Source of the DNA: JAGHAJ01 sp964559865 [NCBI: uncultured Synergistota bacterium]
GTDB taxonomy: Bacteria > Synergistota > JAGHAJ01
NCBI GenBank assembly: GCA_964559865.1
Contig: CAZLJD010000036.1
Coordinates: forward strand, 1 to 31,957
DNA: 31,957 nt
Reading direction: 5' to 3'
Shown here: positions 21,678 to 30,148 of the stretch, piece after piece
How positions within the stretch are numbered: the stretch's first letter is position 1
Layout: the number at the start of each line of letters is the position of its first letter
The notes under the pieces: model-generated
Database searches by the model: none
The model's input: only the letters and a program-made list of their open reading frames with translations
Told to the model about the DNA's origin: nothing
Program-made: the position numbers and the translations under genes

Positions 21678-22904
21678 TTAACTACAACTCCAATGGGTGC
21701 TCTGGGGATCAAACTGTTCAAAGACCTTTTGGAAGTCAATTTTACCTATCTTTCTGCCCTTGTAAAAGCCAAATATGTTGTCCTTCGCCTCCAGAAGGGG
21801 ACAGGAAGATATGCCGTGTCTTATGGAAAAGAGCGCTTCCGTAAACGCAGCCAGGTGGTCCACTCCTTTCATAAGTTCCCCATCTACCGGGTTGTACTCA
21901 TCTCTATTGTACTCGGTATCAAACAGCCTTCTCTCCCCAGCTGGCACTCTCCTCACCACGCCCTTTTCAATGATCTTATTGGAAAACTCATCTTCAACGA
22001 AGTACTTCATCTCCGCATGCCATCTCTGGGGGAGCAAAGGCAAAATTTCCTCTTCTACATGGTATCTCTCGTACTCTTTTATAATTTCCTCTATACCTCT
22101 AATAGAGCGCTTAACAGGTGATATAATGTCTCTCGTCACTACCTCAGGTAGGTCATGAAACAATCCAGCAAAAAAAGTATTATAAAGACGCTTATCGCAA
22201 GCTGCCATCTCAACAGAAAAGACATAGGAGACAATAGCCACAACAAGCATGTGCCCAAGGACTGATGTTTGAGGAACTCTGGGCGTTCTCGACCACCTCT
22301 TTTGAAACCTCAATTGCCCACACAGGTCTACAAAGTTGTATATCTTTCTCTTCAGAAGGAGCTTCTGAACGCCTATGAGATCGTAGTGGTCCTCTATCTG
22401 GTTTTCTATCTCTGCCTTCGTCTTCTGAATACCATACATGAAGGGGGTGATATTGTATATAATCCTGAACTCCCAGTCAGTTGCAAGGTAGTGCGCAGCT
22501 TTTAAGACTCTCTTCTCATATCTGCTGTAGGCATCGTTTAAAAGATACTCTTCAAAGCGCTCGTAAAAACCACTCCCGAGATCGTTCATCATCGTTTCGA
22601 GTTTCTTCAGCACCCATTCGTTTAACTCCCTACCTTTAGCGTTCATTATCTTGTGAAAGACCTGCGGCTTTATGTCCGTTAAAACAGCCCTTTGAAGGAG
22701 TTCAAACATTATCCCCTCAATCAACTCTACCCAGTTAACATTAGCGCCTCTTTCGTCTTCCTCAAACTTTGCAAGCACATAGGCTATTATCGCCTTGTGC
22801 GCTTGCTTATCTAACTCCGTGAGTTCAAACGGTTTGGGGTGGTCATTCCACCTCAATATACTCGCAATCTCATAAAGCCTTGAAACCAGCCCATCTATTC
22901 TCAT
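21678..22904 (-). CDS. Long HD-domain hydrolase (HD_3/YfbR-like C-terminal domain)
   Basis: A 408-residue protein. The C-terminal half has an HD metal site: His218 (GHMLVVAIVSYVF), His250-Asp251 in GLFHDLPEVVTRDIISPVK and Asp349 in GVDHLAAFTEAL. This is the pattern of YfbR-type 5'-nucleotidase/HD_3 proteins. The N-terminal 200 residues are helical; a stretch near 57-85 (LIEGIMFELLQRAVLTDIKPQV) loosely echoes the HD helix without its His-Asp and may be a degenerate copy. ATG 22904 has GGGGGTG 8 nt upstream. It stands alone, about 190 bp upstream of por and in the same direction. The substrate is unknown. Confidence 0.82.
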   Translation of the reverse strand: MRIDGLVSRLYEIASILRWNDHPKPFELTELDKQAHKAIIAYVLAKFEEDERGANVNWVELIEGIMFELLQRAVLTDIKPQVFHKIMNAKGRELNEWVLKKLETMMNDLGSGFYERFEEYLLNDAYSRYEKRVLKAAHYLATDWEFRIIYNITPFMYGIQKTKAEIENQIEDHYDLIGVQKLLLKRKIYNFVDLCGQLRFQKRWSRTPRVPQTSVLGHMLVVAIVSYVFSVEMAACDKRLYNTFFAGLFHDLPEVVTRDIISPVKRSIRGIEEIIKEYERYHVEEEILPLLPQRWHAEMKYFVEDEFSNKIIEKGVVRRVPAGERRLFDTEYNRDEYNPVDGELMKGVDHLAAFTEALFSIRHGISSCPLLEAKDNIFGFYKGRKIGKIDFQKVFEQFDPQSTHWSCS

Positions 22905-22923
22905 AATAAGAACACCCCCACTA

Positions 22924-22929
22924 ATTATA
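22924..22929 (-). promoter_or_regulatory. -10 box of HD hydrolase gene
   Basis: Consensus TATAAT on the minus strand, 19 nt before the chosen ATG; the -35 region is weak. Confidence 0.45.
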
Positions 22930-22964
22930 CCGCATCTACACCCCTTTTGCACACAAAAACGACA

Positions 22965-22993
22965 TTGACACCATCAGCAGTTTATCGTAAACT
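22965..22993 (+). promoter_or_regulatory. Promoter of the isomerase-GH130 operon
   Basis: TTGACA (22965-22970), 17-bp spacer, TAAACT (22988-22993). The leader to the ATG at 23059 is about 58 nt and contains a strong hairpin. Confidence 0.7.
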
Positions 22994-23001
22994 AATCGAG
23001 A

Positions 23002-23026
23002 GGGCAGGCTCTACGAGCAAATGCCC
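23002..23026 (+). promoter_or_regulatory. 5'-leader stem-loop of the isomerase-GH130 operon
   Basis: Two stacked helices: outer GGGCA/TGCCC (23002-23006 with 23022-23026) and inner GCTC/GAGC (23008-23011 with 23015-23018) with a TAC loop. No U-tract follows, so it is not a classic terminator. It begins within about 5 nt of the predicted transcript start and ends 18 nt before the Shine-Dalgarno. It could stabilise the mRNA or regulate translation. I recognise no riboswitch class. Confidence 0.5.
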
Positions 23027-23058
23027 CGGAAAACTTTAACCCACAAGGAGTATTGAAT

Positions 23059-24291
23059 ATGGAAACAACCATAGTCGCATTTGGCTCGTCACTGCACGGC
23101 AAGGAAAGGCTTGAGGAAAAGCAGAGGGTAATACTGCAGAGGCTAAACGCAGGAAAACACCACTTCAGCGTCGTCCCACCAGCGAAGCACGAAGCACCCT
23201 ACCACATCATTCTGGTACTCACAGGCGGGGTAGAAAACACAGTCATACAATACCTAAAAGGGCAAACTTTACCCATAATCTTCCTATCAGACGACAAGGA
23301 CAACTCACTTGCAGCCACACTTGAGTTAACAGCAAAGTTGCAAGCAGAAGAGATCCAAACAGAGGTCATACTCATCGACAAAGATGACGCCCTACAAAAA
23401 CTCGAAAGGACATTAAAAATACTACAAACTATACAGCGACTCAAGAACTCAAAGATAGGTATTCTTGGGAGACCATCTGATTGGCTCGTAGCGTCTCACA
23501 TCAACGACATAGAAGTAGAAAGGCGGTTCGGCACAAGGGTAATAAGGATACCTCTGAAAGAGGTTATAACCCGAGCTACAAAGGTGAGCAGAAGGGAGGC
23601 AGAAAGGATTGCAGAGACATTCGTAAAGGGAGCTTCAAGAGTGGTTGAACCTTCAAAGGAGACGATAACAAACGCCGCAAGAATCTACATTTCACTGAAA
23701 AACATGTGCGAAGAGTACGAACTCAACGCCTTCACTATTAGGTGCTTCGACCTGCTTAGTGCACTTCAAACTACAGGTTGCATGGCACTATCCCTCTTGA
23801 ACAGCGAGGGTATCATCGCCGGTTGCGAAGGGGATGCACAATCACTGTTTTCTATGTACATATCTCATCTCGCAACTGGTAGCATTCCATTCATGGCAAA
23901 CATCTCTGACATAGATACATACAGGAATAGCGTTACACTTGCGCACTGCACAGTGGCAATCAAGATGACAAGCTCATACACACTAAGATCGCACTTCGAG
24001 TCCGGTATAGGTGTGGGGATACAGGGAGATCTACCCGAAGGAGATGCCACATTGTTGAGGCTGGGTAAGAGTTCGCTTGAAAGCTACATGCTTTTCACCG
24101 GAACCGCCACCCATCCCACCGAACACTCAGAGGAGCTGTGCCGAACGCAGGTTGTGGTGAATACGGATACAAGCCCAGAAGTGCTTCTAAAAAGGCCTTT
24201 GGGCAATCACATAGTCTTCCTGAGTGGTAGGCACACCATTACACTGGAAAAGCTATTTGAATATCTTGGCATGAAGAGGATAAATGATTAA
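23059..24291 (+). CDS. L-fucose/L-arabinose isomerase-like protein
   Basis: A 410-residue protein of the FucI/AraA-like superfamily (COG2407 type). Diagnostic C-terminal segments are seen: GIIAGCEGDAQSLFSMYISHLATG with Cys-Glu-Gly-Asp at 256-259, the following DIDTYRNSVTLAHCTV with His296, and a C-terminal HPTEHSEELCRTQVVV stretch. The Glu/Asp/His set would bind Mn2+ for aldose-ketose isomerisation; the exact sugar is unknown, and many family members are uncharacterised. ATG 23059 is preferred over TTG 23053 because AAGGAG lies 8 nt before the ATG but only 2 nt before the TTG. It overlaps the GH130 gene by 8 bp. Confidence 0.82.
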   Translation: METTIVAFGSSLHGKERLEEKQRVILQRLNAGKHHFSVVPPAKHEAPYHIILVLTGGVENTVIQYLKGQTLPIIFLSDDKDNSLAATLELTAKLQAEEIQTEVILIDKDDALQKLERTLKILQTIQRLKNSKIGILGRPSDWLVASHINDIEVERRFGTRVIRIPLKEVITRATKVSRREAERIAETFVKGASRVVEPSKETITNAARIYISLKNMCEEYELNAFTIRCFDLLSALQTTGCMALSLLNSEGIIAGCEGDAQSLFSMYISHLATGSIPFMANISDIDTYRNSVTLAHCTVAIKMTSSYTLRSHFESGIGVGIQGDLPEGDATLLRLGKSSLESYMLFTGTATHPTEHSEELCRTQVVVNTDTSPEVLLKRPLGNHIVFLSGRHTITLEKLFEYLGMKRIND

Positions 24292-25255
24292 AAAGCTGGG
24301 AGTGATACTCGAACCTGATCCATCACACGAGTGGGAAGCAGGCGCAGTATTTAACTGCGGAGTCGTAATACACAGGCAGAGATTCCACATGCTTTATAGG
24401 GCTGTGTGGGGAAGGTATAAAAAGACAGCAGAAGGGTATGAGAACTACATCTCATTCATAGGGCATGCATCAAGCACAGACGGTATCCATTTCGAAAGAG
24501 ACCCAGAGCCGGTAATGATACCTGAAAGCTCATTTGACAGGTTTGGGTGCGAAGACCCCAGAATAACCCCATTTGAGGGCAGATTTCTAATAACCTATAC
24601 AGCCTTATCCATGCCAGCATCCTCAGGTAGAGGCTACAGGGTAGCCCTTGCAGAGACAAAAGATTTTAAAGTATTTTCAAAGTATGGGGTAGTCATACCA
24701 GATATAGACGACAAAGATGCAGTCATATTTCCAAAAAGGATAAACGGCAAAATAGCCATTATTCACAGGGCATTTGGCAGAAACATACAGATAGCATACA
24801 TGCAGAGGATCCCCGAGAGCAAAGAATTCTGGAAAGGGCACATAGAAGAGATAGAAAAACACACCATTCTAAGGCCTACTTACAGCTGGGAGGCTATAAA
24901 GATAGGTGCAGGTGTCCCCCCAATAGAGGTAGAAAGTGGGTATCTCTTGATTTATCACGCAAAAGGGCAAGACCACAAATACAGAGTGGGAGCAGCACTG
25001 CTTGACAGGGAGCATCCCCACAGGGTAATTGCAAGGCTTTCTTATCCCATCATTGAACCCACAGAAGAGTTCGAAATAGAGGGAGATGTAAAGAATGTAG
25101 TATTTCCATGCGGGGCAGTGCAAGTAGAACACGAATTATACATATACTATGGTGCTGCCGACAAAAGGTGCGCACTTGCAATACTAAACCTTCCTAAACT
25201 CCTGAACAAACTGGAAACATCTACACCCCCTCCGCTTCCACTCCACTCAATCTAA
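24284..25255 (+). CDS. GH130 family beta-mannoside phosphorylase
   Basis: A 323-residue five-bladed propeller glycosidase of family GH130, whose members phosphorolyse beta-mannosides (mannosyl-glucose, mannobiose or mannosyl-N-acetylglucosamine) to mannose 1-phosphate. Seen: LYRAVWGR at 37-44, the family core GCEDPRITPFEGRF with the likely proton donor Asp91, and the late VVFPCGAVQVEHELYIYYGAADKRCALA segment. The exact disaccharide cannot be told. Coupled to the isomerase gene by an 8-bp overlap, suggesting one glycan-salvage step. No transporter is adjacent. The 3' end faces the CRISPR operon across a 30-bp gap with no clear terminator. Confidence 0.92.
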   Translation: MIKKLGVILEPDPSHEWEAGAVFNCGVVIHRQRFHMLYRAVWGRYKKTAEGYENYISFIGHASSTDGIHFERDPEPVMIPESSFDRFGCEDPRITPFEGRFLITYTALSMPASSGRGYRVALAETKDFKVFSKYGVVIPDIDDKDAVIFPKRINGKIAIIHRAFGRNIQIAYMQRIPESKEFWKGHIEEIEKHTILRPTYSWEAIKIGAGVPPIEVESGYLLIYHAKGQDHKYRVGAALLDREHPHRVIARLSYPIIEPTEEFEIEGDVKNVVFPCGAVQVEHELYIYYGAADKRCALAILNLPKLLNKLETSTPPPLPLHSI

Positions 25256-25285
25256 GGCCTCAAACCAAAAAAACGATCACCAAAG

Positions 25286-26737
25286 CTACGAAGAAAGCCT
25301 CCCTTTTATGGATCGGTTAACAAGCTCATAAAAGCTCTGCTTACCACAGAGTCCTTTTATCGTATTATCAAGTCCTTTTACTACCATTTCCAGCTTGTTC
25401 GCAATCTCCTCACCAACTCCCTCCCAGCCATGAGCAAACGGCCCCTTATTCCTGAGATCCCGCAAATCGTTTATATCCTTATTCATTTCCTCAAACACTT
25501 TCCTCCACAAGTCGACGAGTTTGTTCTGGTATCTGCTAAATTTCTGTCTATCTGCCTCACTCAAAGCCTTTTTAACCATCTTTTCAAGACATATCCTGCT
25601 AACACGCCTACAGTTCACACCCCCTGTTTCAAGATACCTTTTCAACTCCGGATTACTGTCCAAAAACTCCGAGTAGTTTTTTTCAGCGTTTCTACCACTT
25701 AGGTCCAGTGAAGGATAAAGCAAGTGAACGAGCTCGTTGTTCAGAACATCGGTAAAGCTGAAGAGCATTGCCAGGGCTGCATGATAGTCCTCTCTACTCA
25801 CATAAATGCACATATCTTCGTAAATTGCACACAAACGATTCCTCTTTTCAGTAACAATATCAGAAAGATATCCAGAAACCTCTCTCTTCTTTTCAAAGTC
25901 TTCAGGGAGTTTCTGTGCCTCCTCGTAAGCACACTCAAAGTTGTAATTCTTTCTCTCAGTTATCACATACAACAATCTCTCCAAAACAGGATCAGAGGAA
26001 AATGGAGATTCTGCCACAACCTTTCTCGCAATAGCATATTCATATGAGTCTATCAACCTAGTCAGCACAGTTTCATATCTCCGCCTCGACAGCTTTTTGA
26101 AGAACTCCAGAGGAATTATCTCAGTTGAGTTTCTATCCCCCCTTCTAAGATACCGGTACTCAGTGGAAAAGTCCGCCAAACTCACAGAAAGATTTATACT
26201 TATAGCTGGCGTTCCCGGACCTACAAACAGGTAATTCTCAGCATACCTAAGTTCCTTTTCATGTAATCCCACAAACCCTTCAAAAAACTTACCCATCTCA
26301 TCAGTGTCAGACGGGTTACCCCGAATAGGTAAAATCTCAACGGCATCTTCGTCCACCATGTATTTACTGATAAGCATCTCTTTCAGCAAGTAAGCAAGGT
26401 AGATGGTGTCTTGCCTATGAGGAGGTTGCTGATCGGTTGCAAACAAAAAAATCTTGTTGCATTTTTGAGTTCCATTCCTGCCGATAACATCTGCCCATGC
26501 TTTCCCAAACATGGGTAAAGCCCACCGTTTATACTCTTTCCCTACCACAATAACTGGCTCATCAAGAAGAATCTCTTTAAACCACTTATCTGATTCGAAT
26601 TTTGCACTTCTGAGTATCTTCCACAAGTGTTCAGTTATTTCTCTGAAGCTGCAATGAGATTCCAATCTCCTTGGCACTTCCCCATCGTAAAACTGCAGAT
26701 CACTATTACCAAGAGGATACAAAACATTATACGCCAA
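25286..26737 (-). CDS. csm6: CARF-HEPN ribonuclease, Csm6-like
   Basis: A 483-residue type III CRISPR accessory nuclease. The N-terminal CARF region shows IFLFATDQQPPHRQDTIYLA (96-115) and the ligand-loop type motif LFVGPGTPAIS (170-180), which bind cyclic oligoadenylate made by Cas10. The C-terminal HEPN region carries the catalytic Rx6H: Arg429 to His436 in DLRNKGPFAHGW. When triggered it cuts RNA non-specifically. It is longer than streptococcal Csm6. The TTG start at 26737 has AGAGGTGA upstream and overlaps csm5 by 11 bp. It is the last gene of the operon. Csx1 would be the alternative name. Confidence 0.87.
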   Translation of the reverse strand: MAYNVLYPLGNSDLQFYDGEVPRRLESHCSFREITEHLWKILRSAKFESDKWFKEILLDEPVIVVGKEYKRWALPMFGKAWADVIGRNGTQKCNKIFLFATDQQPPHRQDTIYLAYLLKEMLISKYMVDEDAVEILPIRGNPSDTDEMGKFFEGFVGLHEKELRYAENYLFVGPGTPAISINLSVSLADFSTEYRYLRRGDRNSTEIIPLEFFKKLSRRRYETVLTRLIDSYEYAIARKVVAESPFSSDPVLERLLYVITERKNYNFECAYEEAQKLPEDFEKKREVSGYLSDIVTEKRNRLCAIYEDMCIYVSREDYHAALAMLFSFTDVLNNELVHLLYPSLDLSGRNAEKNYSEFLDSNPELKRYLETGGVNCRRVSRICLEKMVKKALSEADRQKFSRYQNKLVDLWRKVFEEMNKDINDLRDLRNKGPFAHGWEGVGEEIANKLEMVVKGLDNTIKGLCGKQSFYELVNRSIKGRLSS

Positions 26738-27887
26738 TCGCTCTCACCTCTATCCATCCAAAAGGAACAGGATTTGTTTCTGGCACAAGCCTCGTAATCG
26801 GGAAAGGATTGACCAGCTTACCATTTTTCCAGCCAAAGTTTCTTAATCCTTTGAACGCCTCCCTTAATCTTTGAAGTTCTTCTTCAGTAAATATGTTGTC
26901 CACTGTCTTACCAAAAAGGGTTGTCCCTCTACCGACCATCATGTAAGCTACTTTTCCGGTCTTCGAACCGCTCTCAATTTTCTTTTCAAGTTTTTCATAG
27001 AACTTCGCAAGCATAGTGGGTACACTCCCTCTGAACTTCGACAACCTTCGCCTTTCACACTTCACAAAATCCAGCGAAAAAGCATTTATATACCTAAACA
27101 ACTTACAATAGTCACCCCTCAACAGAAAATCCCAGAAACCATCCTGGAAGCTACCACGCGCAAAGGCCTTTGCTATCTTAATTCGAGCACGAACCTTAGC
27201 ACCCTTCCTTGCAACCTCATAAACCACAGGAGTTCCTTCAACCTCTGCAGGCTTGTTCATCCTCAGGACATACGCATTAAGAATGATCATCTCGTCTTCA
27301 CTAAAAAATGTAGTATCTGAAACTTGAAGTAATTTCAGCGGATCATCGTGTGCCCTGAACTTAGGTCCCACATCACCACCAACAAGGGTAGGAAAAGCAC
27401 TTTTAGGAGAAAACCTTTTAATACCATTCGTTTTTACCCTCAAAATGTTGCCCATTATCCTGCGTTTAGCATCAGCCCCCTTTCTGTCTATGTAAGCATA
27501 ACACAGCGCTGTCCGAATACTACCCTTGATAGTGCTCCCCGGAATATAGCTTCTTCCAACAGACGCCGAAAAAAGACTGACTTCTCTCCCTTTAATGTCA
27601 CCTTCAACCGCTATTTTCCTACCAGATAACACCTTGTCTACTGGAATTTTATTCTCTCTCAGGAAATCCTGCAGTGTTTTACTAAAGCGATTATTCCGCC
27701 AGTTCTGATTGAGAAAGCTTTTGTATCTATCCATCCACTGGGGAGAGGAGAATAAATTTAACAGTTTATCCCTCTCAACAAGCTCCACATATCTCCCCCG
27801 TACGACAAAATCCACATAAGGAGAAAGTACAGAAAACCCCCCACCTCCTATAAACACATGAGTGATCAAGGTTATCTCCACATTCAT
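26727..27887 (-). CDS. csm5: Type III-A effector subunit Csm5
   Basis: A 386-residue RAMP protein at the head end of the Csm complex, which helps set crRNA 3' end length. The RRM-type N-terminus (MNVEITLITHVFIGGG) and the glycine motif SYIPGSTIKGSIRTAL at about 112-127 are diagnostic, followed by the TTLFGKTVDNIF segment near residue 327. ATG 27887 overlaps the csm4 stop by 4 bp, with AGGGGTGAGG upstream. Confidence 0.93.
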   Translation of the reverse strand: MNVEITLITHVFIGGGGFSVLSPYVDFVVRGRYVELVERDKLLNLFSSPQWMDRYKSFLNQNWRNNRFSKTLQDFLRENKIPVDKVLSGRKIAVEGDIKGREVSLFSASVGRSYIPGSTIKGSIRTALCYAYIDRKGADAKRRIMGNILRVKTNGIKRFSPKSAFPTLVGGDVGPKFRAHDDPLKLLQVSDTTFFSEDEMIILNAYVLRMNKPAEVEGTPVVYEVARKGAKVRARIKIAKAFARGSFQDGFWDFLLRGDYCKLFRYINAFSLDFVKCERRRLSKFRGSVPTMLAKFYEKLEKKIESGSKTGKVAYMMVGRGTTLFGKTVDNIFTEEELQRLREAFKGLRNFGWKNGKLVNPFPITRLVPETNPVPFGWIEVRAIGV

Positions 27888-28900
27888 TGCATCCTCACCC
27901 CTGAAACCACAAATGCCTTCCCATTCCTGAATATCTTAGTCCCCCCAACCTCTTCTTCAAGAACTTTCCCCTTCACTCTGTTTGTAAAGAAGCAACCTTC
28001 AGACAGCATTCTCAACACAGACTTCTTTAAGGGTACTCCTTTTCCCTTGAATACAAATCCGTCCTTCCTCTTTAAAGAAAGTGTATAAATTGACGCAATC
28101 TCATCCTCCAAAGGATAAACCAGAGAAAGGTTTACAAACCCCTTGCCCTCATCAGTGAGCAAAGCATTCATTTCCTTAAACTCTACAATGTCAAACTGTC
28201 CTCTGCCAACAGATCTATTCCCGCCTATTCCTTCGTCCGCCAAAAGTCTGAACACAGCCTTCAATTTCTCATAATCCCAACTCTCACAACCATCCACAAG
28301 CAAGTAAAATCCTACACCATCCGAAACACGCAACTCAGAAGCATAAAATAGATTGCCCTCAGGCGAAGCATTCAGCCTGTCCTTTGATACATGCGGTATT
28401 TCAACATTCGTGTAGCCACCAAGCACATCTTCGTCGAGTTCCCCTTCAAAGAAAGCAAACTCGCCATGCAATCTCACATCTTCCCTTCCCATATCAAACC
28501 CAGCTCTGTAGTCACCACCACTAAGCTCAATGCTATTCATAAACTCCCCAAAAAGCCTCATAGAAATCCACTTTACCCTCTTTATCCTTTTTCTGATAGA
28601 GTATCTACCATATCCATCATCTTTCTCCACAAAAGAGCTACCTCCAATCTCTACAGAAGGGTTCAAGATAGGTTTTGGAAAAAAGAAGATATCCTCCTTC
28701 GTTCCTTTCACTACCGGAAACAAAGAGGAAAAGACAAGTCTGCCATCCCTATAAGCACGAAAAAGACGTTGAAGCTCATGGTCACCATACATCAAAAGAA
28801 GAATATTGCTAAACGCACCAAAGAGTGTGGATGAATCAACCCCTAATTCATTCCATGACAGATACCCTTTATCCTTCATCCAAAACTCAACCGCCAACAT
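27884..28900 (-). CDS. csm4: Type III-A effector subunit Csm4
   Basis: A 338-residue RAMP protein that caps the crRNA 5' tag and contacts Cas10. Seen: the N-terminal strand LAVEFWMK, the TLFGAFSNILLLM helix (about 25-37), GIGGNRSVGRGQFDI with the RAMP G-rich loop (about 230), and basic motifs near 108-113. ATG 28900 lies 7 nt after GGAGAGG; a GTG directly before it is an alternative. It is 14 nt after csm3. Confidence 0.92.
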   Translation of the reverse strand: MLAVEFWMKDKGYLSWNELGVDSSTLFGAFSNILLLMYGDHELQRLFRAYRDGRLVFSSLFPVVKGTKEDIFFFPKPILNPSVEIGGSSFVEKDDGYGRYSIRKRIKRVKWISMRLFGEFMNSIELSGGDYRAGFDMGREDVRLHGEFAFFEGELDEDVLGGYTNVEIPHVSKDRLNASPEGNLFYASELRVSDGVGFYLLVDGCESWDYEKLKAVFRLLADEGIGGNRSVGRGQFDIVEFKEMNALLTDEGKGFVNLSLVYPLEDEIASIYTLSLKRKDGFVFKGKGVPLKKSVLRMLSEGCFFTNRVKGKVLEEEVGGTKIFRNGKAFVVSGVRMQ

Positions 28901-28914
28901 CACACATCCTCTCC

Positions 28915-29736
28915 CTATTGACCTATAAGATCATCTACCCTTACATCTGAAATGCTATTTATTTCCTGCAAACACTCTTCCTTTTCCCTACCTTCATAGT
29001 ATCCCCTGCTCCTCTTCACAATCTTTATGTTAGTAAAGATAACCTGACCATACCCTCTACTACCGTGTCCACCAAGATAGTCATCTTCAAGGAGCCTCAT
29101 ACCATCAAAGAGTGTCTGTAGCAACTCTTTATCGTCTTCACCAAACAGGTTAAACACTATCTCGAATTTGAACCTCGCGCCAGCAGGAACCCTTTCTATC
29201 TGCCTAGGAGTTGCAGCAGAAGTAAGCCTATCTATAGAGTTTTCATACTTCACCTCACCATATCTGGTTTCAAGAAATTCATTCTCTTCTCCAAACAGCT
29301 TTGCAAAAGCATCCTTATCGAGAAAGGCATCTCTTACTATAAGTCTTTGCGGGTATATACCACCCTTGTCCGCCGGTGTGCCAAAGAGCTTACATACATT
29401 GCACTCCCCACAACTACAGGGAGAACCATAAACCCCAAGTTTGTCTCCTTCACTCTTAAGGTACTCTATCCAAAATTCCTTAAGCTCTTTAACTTTAAAT
29501 TCTTCTTTTTCTTTTCCACTCCCCATCTTTATGGTGAATCTTCCATTTTTCCACTCAAGCAAAGAGCGAATCTTACCCTTAAGGGAAGACCCTGGAATAA
29601 AAGGCACACCCTCGGCATCCTTTACCACAGGGGCATCGACTCCTCCAATATCCAGAGAGTTAGTGGAACCGCCTACATGGATACCCGTTTTAACCTCTAT
29701 TTCACCCCTTATAAACAGTTTTCCCTTAAATTCCAT
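28915..29736 (-). CDS. csm3: Type III-A backbone subunit and target RNase Csm3
   Basis: A 273-residue Cas7-like RAMP that lines the crRNA and cuts target RNA every six bases. The catalytic Asp is present: Asp34 in IGGVDAPVVKD aligns with Asp33 of Streptococcus thermophilus Csm3. Other family marks: FIPGSSLKGKIRSLLE (46-61), a Cys cluster (Cys107, 109, 112, 115 in CSCGECNVCKLFG) that may hold zinc, and the C-terminal GGHGSRGYGQV glycine loop. ATG 29736 with GGGAGGT upstream, 13 nt after csm2. Confidence 0.96.
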   Translation of the reverse strand: MEFKGKLFIRGEIEVKTGIHVGGSTNSLDIGGVDAPVVKDAEGVPFIPGSSLKGKIRSLLEWKNGRFTIKMGSGKEKEEFKVKELKEFWIEYLKSEGDKLGVYGSPCSCGECNVCKLFGTPADKGGIYPQRLIVRDAFLDKDAFAKLFGEENEFLETRYGEVKYENSIDRLTSAATPRQIERVPAGARFKFEIVFNLFGEDDKELLQTLFDGMRLLEDDYLGGHGSRGYGQVIFTNIKIVKRSRGYYEGREKEECLQEINSISDVRVDDLIGQ

Positions 29737-29749
29737 GCAGAATACCTCC

Positions 29750-30145
29750 CTACTTTTTTTCGTAATACTTCTTATAGCAAATCACCGCTTCAAGAAACTT
29801 CCTAAAATCCTTCACCTCTTCATTCTGCCTTATATCCTTTATAATCTCACCCAGACTGTCAAGAAAAAATTTTACACCTTTGCTTCTGTTTCTACCAGCA
29901 AGATACGCAAGTAAAGGGCGGACACGCTGCAACCCCATAGCAGTATCCTCCCGTATAACTCTGTTAAACACATTTCTAAGCTGAGATGTAGTGAGGTTCA
30001 TGTCCTGAACAAGCTTTTTTATCTTATCCAGAGAGTCACTATAGACATCAAGCTTGTCACTTCGAAAATCCCGAAATATACTTTTCAAGTCGTAATCTGG
30101 TTTCTGCTTGTTCCCTTTATGGTAGCTATTTCCACTCGTATACAA
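29750..30145 (-). CDS. csm2: Type III-A small subunit Csm2
   Basis: A 131-residue helical subunit forming the second filament of the Csm complex. The family signature TTSQLRNVFNRV (52-63) and RPLLAYLAGR (76-85) are clear, with a C-terminal FRKFLEAVICYKKYY helix. The first 20 residues are polar and probably disordered. The TTG start at 30145 has GGGGG 8 nt upstream and comes 3 nt after the cas10 stop. Confidence 0.94.
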   Translation of the reverse strand: MYTSGNSYHKGNKQKPDYDLKSIFRDFRSDKLDVYSDSLDKIKKLVQDMNLTTSQLRNVFNRVIREDTAMGLQRVRPLLAYLAGRNRSKGVKFFLDSLGEIIKDIRQNEEVKDFRKFLEAVICYKKYYEKK

Positions 30146-30148
30146 TTC

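Noticed and set aside
22994-23058. A known riboswitch class (preQ1, guanidine-II, fluoride) in the isomerase leader
   Set aside because: The hairpin is real, but loop and tail do not fit the consensus of any of these classes by eye.
25256-25285. A terminator between the GH130 gene and the csm operon
   Set aside because: The 30-bp gap has no stem of useful length followed by a T-tract on either strand.
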